From: Fibrobacter succinogenes
GTDB taxonomy: Bacteria; Fibrobacterota; Fibrobacteria; Fibrobacterales; Fibrobacteraceae
Length of the DNA stretch: 64,000 nucleotides
Direction: 5' to 3'
NCBI GenBank assembly: GCA_902779055.1
Contig: CACZAD010000017.1
Coordinates: 37,864-101,863, forward strand
The notes beneath the pieces are model-generated. The model ran no database searches and was not told where the DNA came from. It saw nothing but the letters and a program-made list of their open reading frames with translations. Positions 14,125-20,940 of the stretch are shown one piece after another (positions within the stretch are counted from its first letter, which is position 1; every line of letters begins with the position of its first letter). The position numbers were made by a program, and so were the translations under genes.

Positions 14125-16170
14125 ATGGACGAAAGACTTGAAACCCGAATAAAGGAAATTCTCGAAACAAATAAAACGATTGCTGATAAAATTTCTAGCG
14201 ATGTTTTTTGGCTTGAAAAAGGGCGTGAGGCTCTTAGGAAATTCCAGTCATATTCGATAGATCCTACGTTCTTGGATAGTTTGATTGAAAAAGCTTCCTC
14301 TATTGATGGATTTAAGGAAATTAAAGATTCAAAAGATGCCTCAATTGCTGAAATCAGGGAAATGATTTTTACGATTGTAGCATATTGTGATCAGAATGCG
14401 TCGGGTAAAAGAAATTACAATGAGTATAGTGATTTTCGAGTTATTGCAAAAGCTGGTATTCGTCAGAATGATTGGGTGAAAGCATTCTTACGGTATAAGA
14501 AAAATGATGATACAATTGCTGATTCTGCAATGAATGCTATTGAATATTTGGATCAGCCGGTGACTCATTTTGGAAATGTGAGCGAAAATCATCGAAAGAT
14601 GATAGCCAAGAACATCCTGAAGATTCCATATGATCGCGCATCATTTTTTGATTCTGTAAAAAACTTTTTTGTTCCATTTAGTATTGAATGCAGAAATCCT
14701 GATAATTTGGGAACAACTTTAGGTCAGATTCTATATGATAAGGAAATAATGGATTTTTGGCTCGAAAAAGAATCTTCTTCTGATGAATTGGAATCGCTGC
14801 GTTATTGGGTATATTCTCCTGGAACGAAAGCTTCAAATTGGGAAAATGACAAAGAAAATGGCGTTATGTCCATTGGCCATAGCAATATTGTAGATTGGGG
14901 TACTTTAAATAGTAAAGAAGAGTACCGGATAAAACTACAAGAATTTCATAATGATAGTTCATCTCATAAAAATGATGTTCATGCATTTTGGCAATTTGTA
15001 CATGATATCAAAATTGGTGATGTAGTCTATGCAAAGGATGGCGTTTCAAAAGTTATTGGTCGTGGAATTGTCCAAGGTGATTACACCTATGACGCAAAAA
15101 AACAATCGTTTTGCTGCAGTAGAAAAGTCCAATGGACTCATGTGGATTGTAATTATGAATTGCCGGATGATGGCGCTTTCTCAATGAAAATGCTGACTGA
15201 AATCACAAAGTATTCTGGACTGGTAAAACAGATTGAAGACTATTTTGAAGAAATTCCAAGCGACGATTCGATAAAACCTTCGATTATACCGAATCAACCT
15301 CCTCCTGAGAAACTTTCATACACTAAAGAAGATTTTCTGGATGATGTCTTTATGGATGAGTCTAATTATGATTCTTTAATTGCCTTGCTAGAACGAAAAA
15401 AGAATATTATTCTTCAAGGGGCGCCTGGCGTGGGTAAAACTTGGATGGCCAAGCGTTTAGCTTACTCCATGATGGGTGAAAAAGATGAATCTCGTGTACA
15501 GATGATTCAATTCCACCAAAGCTATAGCTACGAAGATTTTATTATGGGATATCGTCCGGATGGGAATGGTTTTAAATTAAAAAAAGGCCCATTCTATGAT
15601 ATTTGCAATATTGCAGAGGAAAATCCAGAAAAAGATTATTTCTTTATCATTGATGAAATAAATCGTGGCAATATCAGTAAAATATTTGGTGAACTTTTTA
15701 TGCTCATCGAAAAAGACAAACGAGGCAAGAAACTTCGCTTGTTGTACAATGATGAACTTTTTTCTGTTCCGAAAAACCTATATGTTATTGGTCTTATGAA
15801 TACGGCGGATAGAAGCATCGCCATGATTGATTACGCTCTTCGCCGTCGTTTCTCGTTCTTTGATGTTAAACCGGCATTTAACTCAGATCAATTTAATGAA
15901 CTACGTGAAAAAATTGCAAATGAAAAATACAATAGCCTTATTGACTGTATTAAGGGATTGAATAAGGAAATTGCCGTTGACGAAACACTTGGAGAGGGAT
16001 TCTGTGTCGGTCACAGCTATTTTTGCGTTGAAGAGGGCGACACTGTTGATGACGATTGGCTTAAATCTGTTGTAGAATATGAAATCATACCGCTTTTAAA
16101 AGAATATTGGTTTGACGATCCTGATAAAGTGAAAAATTGGAGTGCTAGTTTAAGGTCTTCGATACAGTGA
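14125..16170 (+). CDS. mcrB: McrB-type AAA+ GTPase of a type IV restriction system
   Basis: A 681-residue McrB-like motor subunit. The C-terminal AAA+ domain has Walker A GAPGVGKT (432-439), the McrB-specific Walker B DEINRGN (510-516) and MNTADRS (558-564) followed by an arginine-rich RRRF. The middle (about 227-344, YWVYSPGTKASNW and DIKIGDVVYAKDG) resembles an EVE/PUA-like domain that could sense modified bases. With McrC it would cut DNA carrying modified cytosine or similar marks. AGAGG precedes the ATG at 14125; an earlier in-frame start is less likely. The region is much more AT-rich than the flanking housekeeping genes, suggesting transfer. The end overlaps the mcrC start. Confidence 0.9.
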   Translation: MDERLETRIKEILETNKTIADKISSDVFWLEKGREALRKFQSYSIDPTFLDSLIEKASSIDGFKEIKDSKDASIAEIREMIFTIVAYCDQNASGKRNYNEYSDFRVIAKAGIRQNDWVKAFLRYKKNDDTIADSAMNAIEYLDQPVTHFGNVSENHRKMIAKNILKIPYDRASFFDSVKNFFVPFSIECRNPDNLGTTLGQILYDKEIMDFWLEKESSSDELESLRYWVYSPGTKASNWENDKENGVMSIGHSNIVDWGTLNSKEEYRIKLQEFHNDSSSHKNDVHAFWQFVHDIKIGDVVYAKDGVSKVIGRGIVQGDYTYDAKKQSFCCSRKVQWTHVDCNYELPDDGAFSMKMLTEITKYSGLVKQIEDYFEEIPSDDSIKPSIIPNQPPPEKLSYTKEDFLDDVFMDESNYDSLIALLERKKNIILQGAPGVGKTWMAKRLAYSMMGEKDESRVQMIQFHQSYSYEDFIMGYRPDGNGFKLKKGPFYDICNIAEENPEKDYFFIIDEINRGNISKIFGELFMLIEKDKRGKKLRLLYNDELFSVPKNLYVIGLMNTADRSIAMIDYALRRRFSFFDVKPAFNSDQFNELREKIANEKYNSLIDCIKGLNKEIAVDETLGEGFCVGHSYFCVEEGDTVDDDWLKSVVEYEIIPLLKEYWFDDPDKVKNWSASLRSSIQ

Positions 16171-17201
16171 TTCCCATAAAAAACATTTACCACATGCTTT
16201 CTTATGCGTTCCGTTGCTTAAACGAGGGCGCTTTTAAAGCGTTGTCTGATGAAAAGGAATCGTTTGAATGTATCAATGATTTGTATGCTGAGATTTTGAT
16301 TCTTGGTGTTTCGACGCAAATAAAGCGAGGCCTATTACGTGGATATATAGATGTGACGGAATCGCTGAAACGTCCTCATGGGAAAATAGAAATCGCAGAA
16401 TCAATAAAAGCGATGAGCTCAATGAAACGAGAATTGGTTTGTTCGTTTCAGGAGTATAACGAAAATCATTTACTAAATCGGATTTTGAAACAAACTTTTA
16501 CTTACCTGTTGTGTAGTAAAGGTGTATCTTGTGATAGAAAAAAGAAAATTCGTAAAATACTTTCTTATTTCTGTGCGGTAGAAACAATAGATTTGCATTT
16601 TGTTGATTGGAATATTCAGTTTAATCGTTGTAATAAGACTTATCAAATGCTGATTTATATTTGCCATTGGATTTATGAAGAGTGGCTCTTTAGTCATAAT
16701 TCTGAATCAAAGAAAATGCGCGAATATAAAGATGACCAAAAAATAAGCCGTCTTTATGAAAAATTTGTTCTAGAATATTTTCGACGTGAGCATCCTTCGT
16801 TAAATGCCAAAGCTCCTCATTTAAAGTGGCAATTGGATGATGGTGTTGATGCCATGTTGCCTGTAATGAAAACGGATGTTACCTTGGAAAGGGGTGGCAA
16901 GATTCTCGTTATTGATACAAAGTTTTATAATAGCATGTTGCAGCGTACCTATGATTCTAGAACTCAGCATTCTCATAATATGTATCAGATTTTTACATAT
17001 GTGAAAAATATGGCAAGTGATCGGCTGCTTGAAGGCAAAACTATTTCGGGCTTGTTGCTTTATGCAAGGACTAATGAAAAAATTGCACCAGATCAAGATT
17101 ATAGTATGAGCGGGAATAGGATAAGTGTGAAAAGTCTTGATTTGAACAAGGACTTTGTTACAATTAAAGCTCAATTAGATGCTGTTGTGTCTATGATTTA
17201 A
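16167..17201 (+). CDS. mcrC: McrC-type nuclease subunit
   Basis: A 344-residue McrC-like protein. A PD-(D/E)xK nuclease site is visible as KTDVTLERGGKILVIDTKFY (Asp237, then Asp250-Thr-Lys252), preceded by the conserved YEKFVLEYF helix near 197-205. The N-terminal half (IPIKNIYHMLSYAF and LLRGYIDVTES) is the usual McrB-contacting part. The start is GTG within a GTGA overlap with the McrB stop, indicating translational coupling. It supplies the nuclease of the type IV restriction complex. Confidence 0.9.
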   Translation: MIPIKNIYHMLSYAFRCLNEGAFKALSDEKESFECINDLYAEILILGVSTQIKRGLLRGYIDVTESLKRPHGKIEIAESIKAMSSMKRELVCSFQEYNENHLLNRILKQTFTYLLCSKGVSCDRKKKIRKILSYFCAVETIDLHFVDWNIQFNRCNKTYQMLIYICHWIYEEWLFSHNSESKKMREYKDDQKISRLYEKFVLEYFRREHPSLNAKAPHLKWQLDDGVDAMLPVMKTDVTLERGGKILVIDTKFYNSMLQRTYDSRTQHSHNMYQIFTYVKNMASDRLLEGKTISGLLLYARTNEKIAPDQDYSMSGNRISVKSLDLNKDFVTIKAQLDAVVSMI

Positions 17202-17229
17202 TTTTTTGGAATTTTTCACAAACACTAAA

Positions 17230-17859
17230 ATGTTCTCCTTCATTCGAAAATTCTTTGAGAATCGTCGTAAACGGGCTGCTGAACGCGACCGGTTGTGCCA
17301 AGATTTGTTACATCGAGTGTCGAAAGCGTTATCAGATTATATTGGTGTTGATAAGGACAACAAAGAATGCATTCAAAAATGGCGAGGTGATAACGGAAAT
17401 TTATTGAGTGAATTGAGTAATATTCGCAGATTCAAATGGTCTTCTTTTTATGGAACGTTGAAACAACAAAAGGAAAAGTTTGATGAATTCTACAGGCGTT
17501 CTTATGAAAGAATTCAATCTATATATGCAAGAGAAAGGCAAAAACAGGAAGAATCAAAGCTTGTTTCAAAAATGCTGAAACAATTGGTTTCGAAGCAAAA
17601 AGATCAAAAATTCAAGGTTATTGAATCAAAAGATTTAAATCGAAAATTAGGAGTGTTGACCTCGCATTGTGATGATGTTATTCCTTTTGATGAAAATTGT
17701 CCTTGCTGTGGAAAGGATGGTCGGAAAAAGACGCTTTATTCAACAGAGGCTGAAGCTTTGATTGTTGCAGAACAATGTTCCAAAGAAAGGGGTTATCCTT
17801 TGCGTGTTTATCCATGTCCTTATGGTGGTGGATTTCACATTACAAGTAATCCGAATTAG
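17230..17859 (+). CDS. McrBC-linked protein with coiled coil and zinc-binding tail
   Basis: A 209-residue protein I do not recognise. Residues 1-120 are highly charged and helical (FFENRRKRAAERDR, YARERQKQEESK), suggesting a coiled coil. The C-terminus has CPCCGKDGRKKTLYS, an alpha-helical spacer, then RVYPCPYGGGFHITS, a four-Cys/His arrangement like a small zinc ribbon. The gene follows mcrC by 28 bases with the same AT-rich composition, so it is probably part of the operon. It may be a DNA- or RNA-binding accessory of the restriction system; that is inference from position. A TTG at 17206 is an alternative start. Confidence 0.65.
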   Translation: MFSFIRKFFENRRKRAAERDRLCQDLLHRVSKALSDYIGVDKDNKECIQKWRGDNGNLLSELSNIRRFKWSSFYGTLKQQKEKFDEFYRRSYERIQSIYARERQKQEESKLVSKMLKQLVSKQKDQKFKVIESKDLNRKLGVLTSHCDDVIPFDENCPCCGKDGRKKTLYSTEAEALIVAEQCSKERGYPLRVYPCPYGGGFHITSNPN

Positions 17860-17879
17860 GCTTAAATTGCACTACCCCA

Positions 17880-17947
17880 AAAACTACCTAGAAAACCACC
17901 TAGAAAACCACCTAGAAAACCACCCAATCACTACCCAATCACCACCC
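17880..17947. repeat. 12-bp then 11-bp tandem repeats
   Basis: Just after the zinc-tail gene, AAAACCACCTAG-type units repeat at 17880, 17892, 17904 and a partial copy at 17916. They run on into two 11-base units AATCA(C/T)TACCC or AATCACCACCC at 17926 and 17937. Units have no spacers, so this is a minisatellite and not a CRISPR array. Confidence 0.85.
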
Positions 17948-18008
17948 AGTAAAGTGAGAAAAATTTTTTAGGAACATTGAAAAAAAACACCAGCCACTTC
18001 AAGGTTAT

Positions 18009-18320
18009 CTAATCATCTTCTAGTACATCGTCTTCCTGTTTTTTCAATTCTTCATCTAAATGTTTTTGATACCATTCAGCTTCCTTCGGATTTATGCATC
18101 TGAGGTATTGGATGTAGTTGCGATAGTCTTCTTTGGCAAATTCACCACCAAAACCAATAATTCCTTCAAAGATAGCATCGGCGTAATAATCTAATATCTT
18201 TAAGTCTTTTTCATGGCGAAACATTAACCGATAAAGCATTGCTGCGGCTTGGTCATGTTGAGTGGCAACAAGTTCATTTAGATTTTTGATAGACTCGATA
18301 AAGTCTTTAGGTAATTCCAT
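18009..18320 (-). CDS. Hypothetical small acidic protein
   Basis: A 103-residue soluble protein with no recognised domain. It is predicted mainly helical and ends in an acidic run (QEDDVLEDD). The ATG has a clear AAAAGGA ribosome site, and the AT-rich composition matches the McrBC island. It runs convergent to the McrBC operon. No signal peptide or membrane segment is visible. Confidence 0.6.
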   Translation of the reverse strand: MELPKDFIESIKNLNELVATQHDQAAAMLYRLMFRHEKDLKILDYYADAIFEGIIGFGGEFAKEDYRNYIQYLRCINPKEAEWYQKHLDEELKKQEDDVLEDD

Positions 18321-18412
18321 AATTTGTGTCCTTTTTGCTTATAATCTATATTTATGTGTTTTATGCATCAAGTTCTTGAACTGTGGGCGTTTTTTGTGGA
18401 AAGTTATATTCC

Positions 18413-18441
18413 TTGACGTCGCTATCCCGTTTATATATATT
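18413..18441 (+). promoter_or_regulatory. Sigma-70-like promoter of the RNA candidate
   Basis: TTGACG, a 17-base spacer and TATATT place a start site at about 18448-18450, just before the structured RNA candidate. No coding frame follows. Confidence 0.7.
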
Positions 18442-18449
18442 ACTTCTGT

Positions 18450-18637
18450 AATTCGATAATCCCTGTGACAGTCGGCATAGACCTAATGGTCCGTACGTGC
18501 ATCCGCGATGGGGCTCATCAACCTTCTTGTTGATGTTGTTGGATAGCTGGTAGGAACACGACCTGCTTATGTGCACTCGCAAAAGTGCCTAGTAATGCCG
18601 AGGAAAACCCTCGCCAATAGCATTGCAAGATTATCCG
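18450..18637 (+). ncRNA. Structured non-coding RNA candidate, 6S-like in size and shape
   Basis: No protein-coding frame fits this stretch, yet it has its own promoter, a closing stem joining CGATAATC (18454-18461) with GATTATC (18629-18635), a second stem CGGCAT/ATGCCG (18473-18478 region with 18595-18600), and pairing of GCATCC with GGATAGC. A terminal hairpin CATCAAC/GTTGATG and two side hairpins, GCACT/AGTGC and CGAGG/CCTCG, complete a rod-like fold of about 185 nucleotides. Length and shape would suit 6S RNA, but I see no decisive signature, and an unknown class is equally possible. It is not SRP RNA, tmRNA or RNase P RNA. Confidence 0.5.
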
Positions 18638-18662
18638 ATTTTCTACGCGGGAAGTAGAAAAT
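18638..18662 (+). terminator. Hairpin ending the RNA candidate
   Basis: A 9-bp stem ATTTTCTAC/GTAGAAAAT with a 7-base loop directly follows the closing stem. The following T tract is short (TTCTC), so termination may be moderate. Confidence 0.6.
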
Positions 18663-18723
18663 TTCTCAAAAAAGTAATGTTGCAACAAATGGAACTGAGT
18701 CCTTTGTTGTATTGTAATATGTA

Positions 18724-18752
18724 TTGACAATAGTATATACATTTTCTATAAT
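18724..18752 (+). promoter_or_regulatory. Consensus sigma-70 promoter of the toxin-antitoxin pair
   Basis: TTGACA, exactly 17 bases, TATAAT: a perfect consensus. The predicted start site (about 18759) falls on the ribosome site GAAGG and only 8-9 bases before the toxin ATG, so the message would have almost no leader. Confidence 0.8.
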
Positions 18753-18766
18753 AGTGAAGGTAATAA

Positions 18767-19009
18767 ATGAATATTACAAGACACGCTTTTGAGCGGATGC
18801 TTGAAAGGAATTTTACCGTAGAAATGCTTGGAAAATTTTTACGGCAAAAAAGGTTAAGATGGAGTCCTACAGAAAAAGACGGTGTGTCAAAAATTACTGC
18901 TGAAGTTGATAATCAATTTTGGACATTAATTGTAACTGACGATTTGAAAACTTTAATCACCGTAAGGAGAGCTCATGAAGACGAGGTGCAAGATGCAAAA
19001 GAAGGTTAA
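18767..19009 (+). CDS. Small toxin-like protein (DUF4258-like)
   Basis: An 80-residue protein with the pattern ITRHAFERMLERN near the start and WTLIVTDDLKTLITVRRAHE near the end. This arrangement is typical of DUF4258-like or BrnT-like toxin folds, small RNase-like proteins with an N-terminal RHAxxRMxER block. It overlaps the next gene by 35 bases; that gene encodes a ribbon-helix-helix antitoxin. A consensus promoter lies immediately upstream. Toxicity and target are inferred from family resemblance and gene order. Confidence 0.65.
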   Translation: MNITRHAFERMLERNFTVEMLGKFLRQKRLRWSPTEKDGVSKITAEVDNQFWTLIVTDDLKTLITVRRAHEDEVQDAKEG

Positions 19010-19310
19010 GTTGCCCAGGGGCTTTAAGCTGGTGAAGGATATTTATCCTAAGGCGGTTATTGAGGAACTGGAAAATGATACCAGTGTGAAAAATTCGATG
19101 ACGATTACCGGAGGCCATGAGTCGGAAACTCTTGAAGAATCCATTGCTCGTGTTAAGCGTGCGATTGCAGAATCCAAGGAAGAAAAGAAAATGTATTCCA
19201 TAAGGCTCAAGGTGAAAACTGTAGAGGCTATTAAGCGTAAGGCTGCCGAGGCAGGCATCCCGTATCAGACTTATGTGAATGTTTTATTGGACAATGCGGC
19301 TTTGGCCTAA
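18975..19310 (+). CDS. Ribbon-helix-helix antitoxin
   Basis: A 111-residue protein. The C-terminal 40 residues (MYSIRLKVKTVEAIKRKAAE, AGIPYQTYVNVLLDNA) form a CopG-type ribbon-helix-helix as in BrnA-like antitoxins; the N-terminal part would bind the toxin. AGGAGA (18963-18968) gives a strong ribosome site for the ATG at 18975 inside the toxin gene, so the antitoxin is translated from the same message. It probably also represses the promoter at 18724. Confidence 0.75.
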   Translation: MKTRCKMQKKVKLPRGFKLVKDIYPKAVIEELENDTSVKNSMTITGGHESETLEESIARVKRAIAESKEEKKMYSIRLKVKTVEAIKRKAAEAGIPYQTYVNVLLDNAALA

Positions 19311-19328
19311 AAATTCCCCATAAAAAAT

Positions 19329-19354
19329 GCCCCGCTCGATGGCGGGGCGCTTTT
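19329..19354 (+). terminator. Terminator after the toxin-antitoxin pair
   Basis: A 7-bp GC stem GCCCCGC/GCGGGGC with a 6-base loop and a short T run lies between two convergent genes. Confidence 0.75.
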
Positions 19355-19366
19355 GCATAGGCTTCT

Positions 19367-20728
19367 TTAAATCTTGATCCTAATCTTCTTCTGCTTGTAA
19401 ATCGATTGCCCGCCGTTGCAGATGTAGGCGACCGTGCAGACGATGAAGAATGCGGGGAGACTGTTGAATCCGAAGATTTCGCCGGCAATGAGGATGGGTG
19501 CCCAGAGTGTATTGCTTGCGCTTGCGAACACGGCGGCAAAGCCGAGGGCTGCGGCGAGGGCGACGGGCATCCCGAACATGCTTGCGATGAAGATTCCGAA
19601 GGTTGCGCCGATGGCGAAAAGCGGGGTGACGGCACCGCCGATGAATCCGGCGGAGAGCGTGAGGATTGTGAGTGCAAATTTCAGAATCCAGTCGTACCCG
19701 GCAATTCCGGCGGCATTTCCAAAGGCATCAAGTCCGAAACACATATCCAATAAGTTTGTTCCAAGTCCGGCGTAACGGCCCTGGAAAAATACGAGCAACA
19801 ATGCGCTTATTCCAACGCCCATAATTGCAATTCGCTTAATGCTGTTCGGGAACTTCTTGGCGAAGAAGTTTTGCGAGAGTACGAGGAGCTTTGCAAAACC
19901 GCCACCGACAACTCCGAAGAGCACGCCCATCAGCGCGAGCTTCACAAGGAACTTGCCGTCGAGCGCGCCTTCGTTCGTGAAAATGCTTGCCGAGAATCCG
20001 CTTGCGTCAAGGAGCGAACTCAAGTCTACGCTGAACTTGTGGAATCCGAGAAGGCTTGCGACTTTGCAGGCGGTGAATGCGGCTGCAGCGGCGGGGAGCA
20101 ATGCGCCAAGTTCCAAATGTCCGACGAGCAGGACTTCCAATGCGAATGCGGTGGCGGCCATCGGTGCCTGGAAAATTCCAGCGAAGCCTGCGGCAAGCCC
20201 TGTCACGAGCATAACGTGTGCTGCGTTTTCGAATGGCAATTTTTTGCTTATGTTGTACGAGAGCGCGGAACCGATTTGCATAGCGGCACCTTCTCGTCCA
20301 GCGCTTCCGCCGAAGAGCTGCGTCAGCCAAGTGCTCACGGCTGCCATCGGGATGGAAACGAGCGGAAAGTCTGATTCCTTGTTGAGTCCGACGGCGAAGA
20401 CCTGGTCCATGCCGCGTTCCGTCCAGCGTCCCCATTTCTTATAAGCGAATACGATGGCGGCGCCGCCGATGGCAAGTGCGGGAATGAAGTACAATGGGTT
20501 TGCATCGCGGATGGCCGAAAGCCTGTCGCTGATGTCGCCGAAGCATGCGGTGAGTGCGCCGATGACTGCGCCGAGAACAATTCCGAGCAGCACGAATGTC
20601 GGTGTCGCAAACCACTTGAGTAACTTTTCCTTAACGCGGGCTTTGGCCATCTTCATCATCTGTTCTTTCATTTCGGGGCTTAACTGATTGAACTGCTGGC
20701 TTGCCTTGCTGAAGTCGCTGAAATTCAT
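19367..20728 (-). CDS. ClC-type chloride channel or transporter
   Basis: A 453-residue inner-membrane protein with the many hydrophobic segments of the ClC family. The anion-filter sequence GSAGREGAA (residues 141-149) carries the gating glutamate of the GREGP motif, with Ala in place of the usual Pro. A second conserved block, AGFAGIFQAPMAATAFALE, lies near 195-213. Without a C-terminal CBS pair it is a short bacterial form. The presence of the gating glutamate fits a proton-coupled antiporter as well as a channel. ATG at 20728 gives MNFSDFSK; the longer frame upstream is unsupported. Confidence 0.9.
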   Translation of the reverse strand: MNFSDFSKASQQFNQLSPEMKEQMMKMAKARVKEKLLKWFATPTFVLLGIVLGAVIGALTACFGDISDRLSAIRDANPLYFIPALAIGGAAIVFAYKKWGRWTERGMDQVFAVGLNKESDFPLVSIPMAAVSTWLTQLFGGSAGREGAAMQIGSALSYNISKKLPFENAAHVMLVTGLAAGFAGIFQAPMAATAFALEVLLVGHLELGALLPAAAAAFTACKVASLLGFHKFSVDLSSLLDASGFSASIFTNEGALDGKFLVKLALMGVLFGVVGGGFAKLLVLSQNFFAKKFPNSIKRIAIMGVGISALLLVFFQGRYAGLGTNLLDMCFGLDAFGNAAGIAGYDWILKFALTILTLSAGFIGGAVTPLFAIGATFGIFIASMFGMPVALAAALGFAAVFASASNTLWAPILIAGEIFGFNSLPAFFIVCTVAYICNGGQSIYKQKKIRIKI

Positions 20729-20940
20729 ATAAAAACCTGTTTTTGTTAAAAAATTTTCACGACAAAAATAGTAAAACGGAACGGCTTGTTCCGATAATTT
20801 GCGTGTTGTCAAATGCTCAATCCTTTTACAACGACTAATCAAAAAAAAGAGGTTTTGCGGTTCCTGTCAATGTATACTTAAGCAAAGGATTGGATTGGTG
20901 TATCGCTCAAAATGTTCCGCTCAATAAAGGGTATATGGAA

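Noticed and set aside
17880..17947. Possible CRISPR array
   Set aside because: Units of 11-12 bases repeat without spacers; no cas genes nearby.
17762..17971. 69-codon frame reading through the tandem repeats (LENHLENHLENH)
   Set aside because: It overlaps the end of the zinc-tail gene in another frame, lacks a ribosome site and gets its pattern from the DNA repeat.
18478..18520. Group II intron domain V-like sequence on the minus strand (CACGTACGG)
   Set aside because: The 5' arm needed to pair with it is missing and there is no reverse-transcriptase gene.
10854..19310. Prophage or integrative element
   Set aside because: No integrase, transposase, structural phage genes or flanking direct repeats were seen; composition and gene types only suggest an accessory island.
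20890..20940. Longer N-terminus for the CotH lipoprotein
   Set aside because: It would bury the signal peptide; ATG 20941 gives a normal lipoprotein signal with a ribosome site.
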